DNA of 64,000 nt from Pyropia haitanensis. Taxonomy: Eukaryota; Rhodophyta; Bangiophyceae; Bangiales; Bangiaceae. This document shows positions 1 through 11,338 of this stretch, in pieces (within the stretch, counting starts at the first letter, position 1; every line of letters starts with the position of its first letter). Location of the stretch: assembly GCA_008729055.1 (NCBI GenBank), contig SDUX01000008.1, forward strand, positions 5,171,756 through 5,235,755, written 5' to 3'. A program made the translations under genes and the position numbers. The notes under the pieces were generated by a model that was not told the DNA's origin, did no database searches, and was given only the letters and a program-made list of their open reading frames with translations.

Positions 1-263
1 GCGGGGTCATCCTCCCGCCCTCCTCCCCCTTCTGCGACTCGCGCTGACCGAGGAAGTCTGCGTCGCGGCCCTTGCGTCAACGACCGACCGACAGAGGGAC
101 GCGGAACGACCGCGTCGGTAACACCTTTTCCGCCCCCGCTCCACCCCTGCTCTGCTGCTGCTTGTGCTGCTGTGTGCCGTTGCGCTGAGACGTAGCTGGA
201 GGGGACATCTGACGACGCGGCGGGGAGGTGTCGCGGTGGGGGTCCCACGTTGAGGGCGCCACG

Positions 264-1326
264 ATGGAGACGGCGGCGAGTGCCCCGCGCGCCAGTGACA
301 GCGGGGATGAGGGCAATGGCAACATGTCAGCGGGCGCGTCGGTGGCGAACAAGAGCAAGAACCTGTCTATATCGGACCTGGTACGTTATTTGACGCGCGG
401 TTGGCGGGTGGCGGAGGCAGGGCTGGGGTTGGGGGTGGGGGGGGGGAGTGGCGTGAGCGGGGGATGACGGGGGAAGGAGGAGAGGAGCGGGGAGAACGGG
501 GACGTGTGTGAGGGATCGAGTGGTTGACCGTGGCGGCGGCAACAGCGACAGCGGTGGCAGAGGCTCGTTGGTGGACCTTGGGAGTGGGGCCGGCGCGGAG
601 CGAGGCCGGGTATCGCTGTGCATGCGGCCGCAGCGGTGGGGCAGCGGGCGTTGGGATTGGGCGGGACGGAGGGGGGGTGATGGTTTTTCCACCTGGGGGA
701 TAAGAGGGGTAACGGTTGGGAGCGTGCTTGCCCGTTTCGCATGTGTCGCATTGTTTCGCCTCTGTCTGGTTGGCATGGCGGCTGACCCAGTTTTTTCCCT
801 GGTCTCTGTGACCCGAGCTGCTGTACCTTCGCTTGTGTTCTGGTCCGTTGTTTCGCTGTTTGGCTTATTTTTCGTGCTCTCAGATGTCTTGTTTCCACTT
901 ACCGATCAATGATGCTGCCAAGCAGCTAGGCACGTGCGTGACGGTTCTGAAGAAGCAGTGTAGGAGACACGGCGTCAAGCGGTGGCCGTACCGCAAGCTG
1001 GTATCCCTGGATAAGCTGATTGAGAAGATGGAGAAGGAGCAGACCACCGCGGACGACAAGGAGTATTACCAACACGAGCTCCACACCCTCCGCCAGCGAA
1101 AGGAGCACATCTTTCGGTCGGCGGGTAACGTGTCGGCGGCGACGCCGTCGCGGGCGGCCAAGGGCACCTCCTCGGCGACCTCGGACGGCGCGCAGACGCC
1201 CTCGTCCCCAGCAGGGATGTCGCGCGCGGACGGCTCGGGGGTGTTGCTGGACGTGACGCCCGCCATGCGGGACCCGGTGTACGCCATGTCCCTGGCGGGC
1301 GTGCCGTTTGGTGTGCCCCGCACGCC

Positions 1327-1367
<41 letters not shown>

Positions 1368-4300
1368 GGCGACAGCATCAGCAGCAGCAGCGGCTGGTGG
1401 CTGGGATGGACGGCCTGCCGCCGTATCCCATGCCTGGCATGGACCAGGCGTTGTACCCGGGCAATGCGAGCGCCGGTCAGCCGCCGCCGCCTCCTCCAGC
1501 CTTTGTGGGCTTTCCCTATGGGGGGCCCTTTGGCCCCGGCGGGTTCCCGATGCCGCCACCTGCCAACGGGGTCTTGCCGGGTGGCCCGTCTGCTGGACCT
1601 CCAAACCCTTCCTCGCGGCCTGGCTCCTTCCCATTCCCCCCCTGTGCCACGTACGGATGTGACTGCTATCGGACGGGCGTGGTGACGTCGCCATTCCACT
1701 TTATGCAGTCGGCGATGCCGTTTGGGCCACCAATGTCCATGATGCCTCCGGTGGATGGCTTTGGAGGTGGCCTCCGGCCGGTGCCGGCCGCGGCGTCCAT
1801 GGCGGGCGGGCCGAAGGCGGTGGGGCCGCCGCCCGCCCCCGACGGTGGGGCTGTGACCCAACGGCTGTCGTCTGGGCCGCAGGCGCCGCTCCAGGCGGGC
1901 CCGATGGCACCACCATCATCCACTGCCGCTGCAACGACGGGCGGGCCCAACTTCTCGTTTGACCTGCGCTCGTTTCCTTACCCGATGGGGGCGACCGCGG
2001 GCGCGGCGCGGCCCTTTGGGCCGGGCACGTCCACGCCCGGCGCTCCGGGCGCCGCGCCCCCCGCGGGCTGGCTGGCGGCGGCGGGGTCGGCGCCGCGGCG
2101 GCCACCGGGTGAGCAGGCGACCACCGCCGCGCTGGCAGGCCCGCCCGGCATGTCGGCGGCGGCGCCCAAGACGCCCGTGCTGGGTGGCGCCGCGCCTACC
2201 GGGACGCCGGGCTCCGCCGCAGCTCGGCGAGCGGCCCGGCCTGGTGTTGGGGATGAGCAGCCCGCCGCTCCGCGCTCTGCGGGGCCACGCGGCGGCGGCG
2301 CGGCGGCGGCGGCGGCGTCGCGGCCGTCCCTTTCGGCGGGCCGTGTGGATGACGCGCGGATGCGGCGGAGCTCGGACGAGGTGACGGGCGGGGACCCGCC
2401 GAATGAGAGTGCGATGCTCATGCTGCAAGGTCTTCGGCCATTCTCGCAGGACAATGCGCTGTTGGGTGGCGCGGGTGCGGCCGGCCGGGGCGACTGCGCG
2501 CCGGGCGGTGCTGGCGTCGATGGCAGCGGCTCGAGGAGTGGCAGCGGCAGTGGCAACCAGGCAGAGCTTGACGGGGGAAGCGGCAGCGGCAGCGGCTCTG
2601 GTAGCGGCGACGCGAATGGGAGCGGCAGCGGGAGCGGCAGTGGGAGCGGCAGCGGCGACGGGAGCGGCAGCGGCGACGGGAGCGGCAGCGGCGACGGGAG
2701 CGGCAGCGGTGACGGCAATGGCAGCGGCGATGGCAATGGCAGCGGTCCCGGCGATGGCAATGGCAGCGGCAGCGGCAGCGGCGGCGGGGACGTGGCGCCG
2801 CTGCCGCACCACGTCCGTGGCATGCGGCCGCTCGCTCGGCACCGGTCTTCCAAATCGCCTGCCGATACGAACGCGTCGGATACGGGCATGGACGTGGCGC
2901 TGTCGTCGGTGCCGCCGGTCGTCAAGCCGGGCGCCCTCACGTCGGCCCCCGTCCCGGCCGAGGGTCTCGATGTGCCGACCGCGCCGGCCGCCCCCACGCC
3001 TGCCCGTGCAGAGGGGCCCGCCATGGGCGCTCGTGCGGCGTCGCCTGCGAGTGGCGGCGCGGTGCCTCACAAGCGGCCGCGCAGCGGCCGCCACATGGAC
3101 GGCCCGTATCACCCGCACGGCCACCCGCCGTCGGATGGGCCAGGGGCGTCGGCGGTGGGCGTTGCGGGCGGTGTGCCACGGACCGACTGTGGTGCCGGCG
3201 GTGCTATGGACGCGAGGGAGCCGGCGGCGCGACAGCAGAGCGTCCACGCCACGGGCGTCAGCGGCCAAGGGACTGGCGGCGGTGGTCGCACGCCCTTTTT
3301 GCGCGGTGATTCCCCGCCCGTTGTGGGCGGTCGCGTCGCGCTCGCGGCGCCGACGGGGCCGACCACGCACGGGTCTCCCCACTTTGGCGACAGCGGCCGC
3401 GGGGCGGCGCACGGGCACCACCACCACCACCACCTCCACAGCCATCACGGTCACGGGGCCAAGTCGGGCGTGTCGGGCGCGCTCGGCGGCGGCGCAGGGG
3501 GTGGCGGCGGTCAGCCGCGGCACCATGGCGGCGGCGGCCAGCCACTCAACGGCGGCGGCGGCCGCGCGTTTGGCCCGCCCAACGCGGCTTCGGCGGCAGC
3601 GCTGCAGCGCGAGGCGGACCAGTCGCGGCGAGCGCAGCAAGCGATGGAGGGGCTGGGGGAGGATGGCAGCGGCGGCGGCTCGTCGGGCGGGGGCCACTCG
3701 GGGGAGCCCCCGGCCGCCAAGCGTGCCCGCAAGTCCACCACCCCGCCTTCGGGCGACGCGGGCACGTCGGGCAGCGACCACTGCGACGGGATGGACCACG
3801 GGCCGCGCGGCGGGGGTCACCCCCACGGGGGCGTTGCGGTGCTGACGCCCCAGTCGGGCGGCGCGATGGCCAAGCCGCTGCCCGTGTCGCTGCCGCCGCG
3901 CCAGGCGGGCGCGCCCAATGGCAGCAGCTCTTCCGAGTCGGGGAGTTCGTGGTCGGTGGCGGCGGCGCACGTGGAGCGGACCAAGACGGCGTGCACGGCG
4001 CTGCGGCTGGCGCTGTGGACCGCCACGCGGGAGTTGTGTGTGACGCTCGCGACGGGTGACCCGGCGCTGCTGCGGTGCGTCGGCGTGCCGGCGGTGGGGC
4101 AGGTCATCCCGACGCAGCGGGAGAGCCCCCCGCCGGTGGGCGACGCGCCTGGTGGCGGCGGCGGCGGGAGCAGCGGCGACGGTGGCGGGAGCAGCGGCGA
4201 CGGCGGCGCCAGCGGCGGCGACGCGCGTGCGCCGACGCTGGTTGGCAACAGCAGCCACCGGGTGTCGCTCGGCTGCGTTGGCCTCGAGCCGGAGAGCTAC

Positions 4301-4480
4301 GCCCGCGCCGTCGCGGGCGAGCGCGCCGAGTGGACCTTTTCGTCGGGCGCCCGCCGCTTCCTGCAGGTGGTCACCCCGCAACTGAGCGCCCGCGGTGACG
4401 TGTGTGGCCTGTCGGGGATGTGTGTCGAGTTGACTGGCAGCGTGGGGGGGGACGGCGGCGCCAGCGAGCCGGTTGCGTGA
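264..4480 (+). CDS. RWP-RK domain transcription regulator, 2 exons, about 1237 aa
   Basis: Exons are 264-380 and 884-4480 in phase 0, with donor GTACGT at 381 and a CTCTCAG acceptor ending at 883. Splicing joins [11 protein letters not shown] to [18 protein letters not shown] and so rebuilds a complete RWP-RK domain at about residues 30-85, with the signature RWPYRK at 72-77 and the Cys/His pair (CRRHG) before it. RWP-RK proteins are nuclear DNA-binding regulators, in plants linked to nitrogen response and gametogenesis. The remaining roughly 1150 residues are mostly disordered: a poly-Ala run, Pro/Gly-rich stretches, a Gly-Ser hexanucleotide repeat, a His run, and basic patches such as AAKRARK that could act as nuclear signals. 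A more ordinary, Cys-containing segment lies near the C terminus from about residue 1070. The first ATG in exon 1 is used; the length is far above most family members. The domain call is firm; the target pathway is unknown. Confidence 0.88.
2521..2790 (+). repeat. Gly-Ser coding microsatellite inside the RWP-RK gene
   Basis: Imperfect repeats of GGCAGC/GGGAGC with occasional GAC or AAT codons encode (GS)n with scattered D and N. The frame stays open throughout, so the tract is translated as a flexible linker. A GCG run at about 1330-1366 in the same gene encodes poly-Ala. Confidence 0.85.
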
Positions 4481-5105
4481 GACCCCAGACGTGGCTCGCC
4501 TTTTGGTGCCGTCCGGCGTGGCTCGTGTGCGACCGGCTGCGCGTTGCACTTGTGCATAGAGTTGGGACGTGTGAATCAGGGGGTGGGGGGGAATATGATT
4601 GCTTGTGTGTTGGCGTAGATGCTGGGTGGGGGGGATTGGACGTGGGGTTGATTGCCTTGTTTGTGCGTGTGCTTCGTGCTGCGTTCTTGAAAAACGCCCG
4701 TGTGGTCTGTACATGTGCTCTCAGCGGTGGGACGGCTGCTCATCGCTACGGTCCGAGGACGGGATCGTGTGGCTGCTGTCGGCGACAAGGGGGGACGGCG
4801 GCCTACGTCCCACGCAAGGGCGGCGCGCGTCCGTCGCGCTGGTGCTGCAGGTTGGAACGACCAACCCGCGGCGGCTGCTTGCCAGGCGTCCAGTCCCACA
4901 GCTCCGCGTTCCATTGTCCCAATACAAAGCGTGCTGGCCAGTGCCGTCCCGGCCGACGCCGTCCCTCCCCTACCCTGCCCAGCATCCCCAGTACGCTGTG
5001 CCCCCACAACTCACTCTGTCAACCAGTGCCCAACGCCCCCCCCGCCAGCAGCCAACCTACGCTCCACCTGCCCGTACTCTCTCCCCCACGTCCCCCCCCC
5101 CACCC
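4481..5105. other. Intergenic, 3' ends of two convergent genes
   Basis: This lies between the stop of the RWP-RK gene (+) and the stop of the mannosyltransferase gene (-). It is less GC-extreme up to about 4720 and pyrimidine-rich from about 4980. I see no convincing gene or RNA; it probably holds both 3' UTRs. Confidence 0.5.
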
Positions 5106-6599
5106 TCACGACCACCGCAGCCACCGCCGCCGCGCGTGGGCCGCGGCGGACAAGGGTGTCGCGTAAATCCACGGCGCCCAGTACACAAACGCGGCGCCAA
5201 TGGCGACCGCCGCGACGGCCACCGCCGCCCGCCGCGGCCGCGGCGGCAGGCCGTCCACCACCACCGCCGCGAGCAGCTGCGCCCACCAGCACGCCGGGAT
5301 GTAGTGGTACAAAAAGGTGCACCGGCTGACGAGCACGTACGGCAGCAGGTTGAGGGCGTAGCCGGCGACGCACAGCCCGCCGAGCGCGGCGGTGTGGTGC
5401 ACCCGCGACGCGGGCGGGAGCGCCCCGCGCGCCGCCCGCGGCGCGTACCACGCCGCCGCCCAGAGCGGGAAGGCGGCGAGCGCGGCGAGCGTCACCGCCA
5501 CCACCGCCGGGTTGCTGATGAGGTACACCTGCGTCGCGCCGCCCGTCGCGGCGTCGTAGCCGCCGTGGTAGTAGATGCCCCGCACCGACGCGGGCCACGT
5601 GTACCACGCCGACTGCCAGCTGTGCGTGGCGGTGATGCGCGCGTTGGCGCGGTACATCTCCCCATTGAGCCAAAGGAAGGAGCGCCAAAACGGCGGGCGG
5701 GGCGCGCCCTCCTTGTAGTGGGGAGAGCCGACGAGCGCCGCCTGGAAAGGCTGCAGCATAAAGCCGTCGCCGTCGCCCGTCGACGGCAGCAGCCAAAAGT
5801 GAATAGCAAAGAGGGACACGTACAGCGCGGCCGCGACGGCGCCGGCAACGGCCATCTCCCACACCTCGAGGCGGGTGGACGCGCCGGTGGGCCCGCCCAC
5901 CAGGGACACCCCCGCGATGAGCAGCGGCGTCGCGACGGCGGTGAACTTGACGCCCACCGCCGCGGCACCCGCCGCGGCGGTGGCGACCAGCCACCGCAGC
6001 CGCGCGGCGGTGCGCCGCCGCGCCTTCCACAGCCGCACCGCCAGGTAGAGCGCGGCGACGATAAAGAAGAGCAGCTGCGCGTCCAGGAGGATGAGCCGCG
6101 ACTCGACGACGACCAGGTGGTCGAGCGCGCCCGCCACGCCCGGCAGCAGCGCCGCGACGGCAGACAGCCCCAGCTCCCGGCACAGCGCGTACGTCAGCGG
6201 CGGCACGGCGGCCCCAAACGCGGCGGACGTTGCGCGCAGCGGCGCGTACACCTGCGCCCCGTACGCCATGCCGTTGAGGGGCGTCTGTGGCAGCCGCGGC
6301 ACCGCGCCGGTGGCCTTGCTCACCGCCAGGAGGACGAGCTTGCCGAGCGGCGGGTGGATGTCAAAGAGGTACCGGCCGGCCCAGTAGTTGGACCAGACGA
6401 ACCGCGCAAAGTGGACCTCGTCAAAGACGATATCGGGGGGGGACCGCAGCCGCCACAGCCGCACCGCCAGCGCGAGGGCGCCCAGCGCCGCCGCGACGGC
6501 GGCGTCGGGCACGCCCCACGGGCCGCCGCCGCGGCGGACACAGTGAGAGCGGAGCCGGCGGCGCTTGGACGCCCCGCCCCCGTCGGCGGCCCCGTCCAA

Positions 6600-6633
<34 letters not shown>

Positions 6634-6786
6634 TGGGAAACGGCGGTCCCCCCCCCCCCCAGCACGCCCCCCCCCCCCCCCCGCCGCCCCCGCGCATGCA
6701 CGTTGCCCGTAGTCGGCGTCGGCAGCAGCGCCCCCCACCCCCCCCCCTCCTCCTCGTCCCCATCGTCAAGGCCCTCCTCGTCGGCC

Positions 6787-6832
<46 letters not shown>

Positions 6833-6944
6833 ACTCGCGGGCGTCCGCGGCGGCGCGCCGCCGGAGGGCGGCGCGGACGCCCAGCTGCGCCGCGACCATG
6901 GCCGACAGCAGCCGCTCCGTGGCCGCCGCGACCGCGGTGGCCAT
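5106..6944 (-). CDS. Dolichyl-phosphate-mannose protein O-mannosyltransferase (PMT family), no MIR insert, about 612 aa
   Basis: PMTs are multipass ER enzymes (GT39) that transfer mannose from dolichyl-phosphate-mannose to Ser/Thr of secretory proteins. The acidic catalytic pair is seen in the first lumenal loop (VFDEVHFARF, Asp175/Glu176), followed by FDIHPPLGKL, the segment ESRLILLDAQLLFF, the HSWQSAWYTWP motif before RGIYYHGG, and several hydrophobic membrane spans down to the C terminus. The ATG at 6944 is the first true ATG in a frame open further upstream; the N-terminal 150 residues are an Ala/Gly/Arg-rich cytosolic leader. In fungal and animal PMTs the lumenal loop after about TM5 carries three MIR repeats. 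Here IHFWLLPSTGDGDGFM and PHYKEGAP are followed almost at once by WLNGEMYRANARIT, so the MIR region is missing. There is no intron. It is divergent from the NFU gene. Confidence 0.9.
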
Positions 6945-8363
6945 GGCCGCGGCGCCGCCGCCGCCACCCGCCCCGCCTGTGCCCCCCGCGTGCGCCGCGA
7001 CCGGCGAGCGGCGACGCGCGCGCCGTGTGCCGGCGCGCAGGCCGTTGGCGGCCGCGGCGGAGGGGGCGGCGGCGGTCGCGCGCGGGGCGCGGCCGCGCGG
7101 CGGCGCCAGCTGTGGGCGCAGGCACGCTGACGAACGGCTTGGCCGCGGGCGTGACAGTGCACGGGACACAGATGCCGGATCCCATCCCGTGGATCAAGAA
7201 TTTTGAGCAAGTCGACCGTTCCGGTCGTTTCAGCAGCTAGAATAAGTGATGCCAATCACCGGGACTTTTCTGAGACGTCGGCACGTACTCGAAGAATACT
7301 TACTAGAGAAGGCAATGTCCATAAAACAGTATCCAAAACTTTTCATTTGAGAATATTGCACACAAAAACGCTGAAAATTGAACGTCCATGCAAGACCAGG
7401 GCGCGGCACAAAGCCTCCACTCAGTCCCGGTGCGTACCGTCGTTGCGTTGCTCGCGAGCTTCGTAGATTCCCGCTCCAGAGCTTGCATTGCCTTTCCTGA
7501 GACGTCCCGCTTGCCCTACGGAGATGACCCAGGTGGCAGACAGGCGCCCTTGCCACGGCAAACGGTCCGTCGAGTCGTCTCCGCGAAATGTTCGTGCGGC
7601 TACAGCAGTCTGGACAACATGCGATGCCGATGCCGGTGAGGAATGAAGGAGGACGCGAATCTGTGAGCATATTGCTGACCTGCCTCACCGATGCTTAAGG
7701 CTGCGCCAGTGTCGCGTCGTGGATGTGGCAAGCGCTCAAGGCGAATGTATTCCGTGCGGAGTGTCGTCAGGGGCGTAGTGCAATCTGCTTGGGCGGTCGC
7801 AACCATGCTCTGTTCTGGCGCATGCGGTACGGTCTGTCCATGTGCGTTTCTTGTGAGAGTGCATGATCTGATATCTTCACGAAGGACTATGGTGTCACGT
7901 CCGTCCTACTCGTTTGACGCGCAGGGCCAAGTCAACAGCAAACAGGTGGACGGGAGACAACTTCTTGACTTGATGCCCTCGTACATCCTGTCAGTACTGT
8001 GTGTAAGTTCAGCTGGAGTCAAGATTGCGCCTGAAGATATTTCTCTGTTGCTCAAATTGACGAGGACACGCCTCGAGCGAGCAGCGTCACGACGGTTGGG
8101 AGGGTTGTGCACTCCGAGAGGCATGCTGGCCCCCCCCTCTATCCCCGCCGTTTCGTGCAGCACCTTCCGCGACGCCAGCTGTCTCGTCGAGCTCAAGGCC
8201 CGACCCCGCTCCTGTCGTCCCTCGAGCAGTCATCCACGCCGGTGCCAGACTCCTCTGTTGTATCCTTTGTCGCCATCACCTCGCCTCCGTTCCCCCCACC
8301 TATCCGCCTCCCTTCCCCTTCCCTTCCCCCCCCCCCCCCCCGTGCCCGAACGCTATCTACACG
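6945..8363. other. Divergent intergenic region with an AT-richer core
   Basis: This separates the 5' ends of the PMT gene (-) and the NFU gene (+). Positions 7190-8110 are clearly less GC-rich than the flanks and have several short open frames without recognisable motifs. From 8280 to 8345 the DNA becomes a C-rich pyrimidine tract just upstream of the NFU start, probably its promoter or 5' UTR. I see no gene. Confidence 0.45.
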
Positions 8364-9839
8364 ATGGCGCCGACTGCCCTTTTCGTATCTCCTTCCCTGC
8401 CGCTGACGCGGCGGCGGGCCCCCCCCTCGCGGCACATGCGCGCGCCACCCGCGGGCGTTTGTGTCGCCCCCCCCACCACGGCTGCTGCCACCCGCATGAC
8501 GGCCGCCACCCCCAGTGGGGGCACCCCCCCCGCGACCCGGCTCGAAGACCGGGACGTCCCCGAGGGCCACACCGGCCTCCACTCCTTCCTCTACTCGGGG
8601 GGCGACGACGAGCACGCGCCCGCCACAGCCGACGCGGCGGCGGCGTCTGCAGAGGCCATCCGCTTCACCTCGGACGGCACCCGCCGGCTGCCCGTCCCCG
8701 TCTTCCTCGCGGGCCTCTCCCCCGCCGACCGCGTCGCGGGCGTATACTCGGTCTACGCCGCGGACAGCACGCTCATGTACGTGGGGCTATCGCGCAACGT
8801 GGAAGCCGCGGTGCGCGCGCACCTGGCCGTCCACGGCCGTGGTGCGGTCGCGTCGGTGGTGGTCAAGACGTGGGCGTTCCCCGCCCGCTCGGAGATGGCC
8901 GCCACCGTCGAGGAGTGGCTGGCCGCCGCCGCGCCGGCGGTGCCAGCGGGCAACACCCCGGAAGGGGCGGCGGCGTGGGCGGCGTCGGCGCGAGAGGTGT
9001 CGGCGGTGGTCGGCCGCGGGGCGGGGGAGGAGGAGAAGAAGCTCAAGCTCCGCAAGGCCATGGCGGACATGTCGCTGGTGGATGAGGCCGAGGCCGCCGA
9101 CCGGGCGGCGGCGGCGGCAGAGGCGGCCGGTGAGGGCGACGCGGCCGCGAGCGCGCGGCGGGCCAACCTGGCGAGCGCCGTCAATGAGGATGACTGGAGC
9201 GGCGAGATTGACGCGCAGACCGCCGCGACGCTGGCGCCGCCGGCCGCGGCGCCCGTGGCGGCCGCGGCCGCCCCGCCAGTGGTGAGCCCGTTTGCCAGCC
9301 CCGCGTCAGCGTCTGCGGGCGCCCCCGGCAGCGTCGCCGGCGCGCGCGCGTCGGCGGGCACGCCCATGGAGCTGACCGCCGCCAACATTGACGCGGTCCT
9401 CGATGAGGTGCGTCCCTACCTGCTGTCCGACGGCGGCAACATCTCGGTCGTGTCGGTCGACGCGGCGACGGCCGGGGTGGTGCTGCGCCTGGAAGGCGCG
9501 TGCGGCTCGTGCGCGTCGTCGACGACGACGATGAAGATGGGGGTGGAGCGGGTGCTCCGCGAGGCGTGGCCCGACCTCGGCGACGTCACCGCCGTGACCG
9601 ACGCGGCGGGCGCGGCGTTTGGGGTGGCCGCCGTCGAGGCGGCGCTGGACAATGTGCGCGGCGCGCTGCGCGGGCTGGGCGGCAGCGTCAGCTGCCTGTC
9701 AGCGTCTGCGGACGGGCAGGTGGTGCTGCTCTACGCGGGGCCGCCCAAGCTCGCGTACGGGATCGAGCTGATGCTCCGTGACAGCGTGCCGGGCATGACG
9801 GGCGTGACGTTTACTGATGACGATGATGACGACGAGTGA
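8364..9839 (+). CDS. GIY-YIG / NFU fusion, plastid-type Fe-S scaffold, 491 aa
   Basis: NFU proteins carry and deliver [4Fe-4S] clusters. The C-terminal half has a NifU domain (residues 335-405) with the cluster-binding CxxC at Cys380 and Cys383 (ACGSCASS), followed by a second, degenerate NifU domain (about 412-487) without the cysteines, as in plastid NFU proteins of plants. The N-terminal half contains a GIY-YIG-like module: GVYSVY from residue 126, then YVGLSRN at 139-145, closely resembling the N-terminal module of plant plastid glutaredoxin S16. A 60-residue Ser/Thr/Arg-rich, acid-poor leader fits a plastid transit peptide. Ala-rich linkers separate the modules and the protein ends in an acidic tail. 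One exon; the start is the first ATG. The NFU call is strong. The GIY-YIG module may be regulatory or structural rather than an active nuclease. Confidence 0.88.
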   Translation: MAPTALFVSPSLPLTRRRAPPSRHMRAPPAGVCVAPPTTAAATRMTAATPSGGTPPATRLEDRDVPEGHTGLHSFLYSGGDDEHAPATADAAAASAEAIRFTSDGTRRLPVPVFLAGLSPADRVAGVYSVYAADSTLMYVGLSRNVEAAVRAHLAVHGRGAVASVVVKTWAFPARSEMAATVEEWLAAAAPAVPAGNTPEGAAAWAASAREVSAVVGRGAGEEEKKLKLRKAMADMSLVDEAEAADRAAAAAEAAGEGDAAASARRANLASAVNEDDWSGEIDAQTAATLAPPAAAPVAAAAAPPVVSPFASPASASAGAPGSVAGARASAGTPMELTAANIDAVLDEVRPYLLSDGGNISVVSVDAATAGVVLRLEGACGSCASSTTTMKMGVERVLREAWPDLGDVTAVTDAAGAAFGVAAVEAALDNVRGALRGLGGSVSCLSASADGQVVLLYAGPPKLAYGIELMLRDSVPGMTGVTFTDDDDDDE

Positions 9840-10344
9840 TGAGTGGTTGCGGGCGGGGACGGGTTGCAGCGTGGGGGGGCTGGGGGGGGCGAGCGTGGGG
9901 TGCTGTGGTGGTGAGGGCGGGCGGGGGGCGGCCCAGTGCATGTAAAACAGAGGGTGGAGAGGGGGGTACTGTACACGGCGTCAATGGGAACGGGGTCGGG
10001 CAGCGCCCATCGCCGGCACACCGCGCCCGCGGTGTAATCGCGGTCGTTGGCCCCATCCGTACGCTTTTTTTTTCCCCTGCTGCCGCCACGCAGGGGGCTG
10101 GCTGTCCAGCCTTCCCTCGCTCGCGTCCGTGCATTGTTGCCCCCCCCCTGCACCGCTGCAGTCCGTCACGTCACACCTCCTGCCGGTGCCGCTGCCCTCC
10201 TCTTCCCTCCCTTGTCCTGCGCCCAGTGGTGGTCTGCGCGCGGTCCCCGCGCGCCGACCCCCCCCCCCCGCCACCGCACCGGTGCTGCCGCCGCGCTGCC
10301 ACCCGCCACGCCGTGCCACTCCCGCCACGACAGTCGCCGCGGCA

Positions 10345-10402
<58 letters not shown>

Positions 10403-10608
10403 CCACGGCGGGGCCGCCCCCCACACCCCCCCCCCCCGCAGGGGACCGTTGGCGGCGCCGCGGGCGCGACGCCGGTGGCGGCCGCCGACCGCGGCGGCGC
10501 GGGCGGGGCGGCCGGCCGCGACGCGGCCGCCGCGGCGGCCGCGGCGGGGCGGCCGCCACCCGACGCCGGCCGCCGCGGCGCGGCGGGCGTCCCGCCCGCG
10601 GCGCCACC

Positions 10609-10657
<49 letters not shown>

Positions 10658-11338
10658 GCGCGGCCGACCGGGCCGCGGCCGTAGGTGGTGGGGGGGGGGG
10701 ACGCCGGTGCGTGTGGCCGCCGCGGCGACGAGCCCACCGCGGGCACGAGCGCCCCTGGCGAGGAGCCAGGGGGGGTGGGGCGGCGGGGGCGCGCGCGGTC
10801 GCGCGTCGGCAGCTCCGACAGCGCCGCGGACGGCAAGGATAGTTGGAGGGACCGCCTCTGCAAGGCCGCCGGTGGCACGCCGCGGTTCGTCCACTGGCTG
10901 CCGGCAGGTGGCACCCGATTGGATAGGGGGGGATGGTATCGGGAGCGCCACATCACCCCAAACCTGCCCCGCCTCGTCATCCACAGTCCGTGCTGTACCG
11001 ATGGGGCTGTCCTAGGCAACGGCGGGCGGACGGGCAACACATCCACAGCGAGAGGGGAACCGCGTCGCCCCGGGGAACCACCCTGTCCATGACCCGAGTG
11101 GGCATCCAGCGGCGCGCCGCGCCCGCCTCTGTACGATTTAATCTCTGCGCTGCATGCCGCCGGCACGACCGTGGCCGCTGGTGACGGCGACGCACGCCTC
11201 CTTGCACCCCCCCCCCCCCCCTTCCCCCCCTCGCCCACCCTCGTTCTTCTTTCCCCCCCCTCCCGCAGCCCCAGTGCCCCCCTCCCAGCGTCGGTGCCGC
11301 CCTCATCGCCCGCCGCCGCCGGTGCGGCGGGGACCCCC
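9840..11338. other. Low-complexity DNA without an assignable gene
   Basis: A CCG/GCC triplet run (about 10340-10412) and a matching CGG/GGC run (about 10609-10662) of opposite strand bias could fold on each other. Frames are open on both strands because of composition alone. Ala-rich segments between 10440 and 10610 could be part of a gene, but no conserved motif decides a frame. Confidence 0.4.

Noticed and set aside
1916..4714. 932-codon minus-strand open frame opposite the RWP-RK gene
   Set aside because: It is Arg/Ala/His-rich shadow coding, typical of the antisense of Gly/Pro/Ala codons; the plus frame carries the recognised domain and splice site.
9836..10842. Ala/Pro/Arg-rich frames around the triplet runs as a gene
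   Set aside because: Three frames are equally open and none has a non-repetitive block that favours it.
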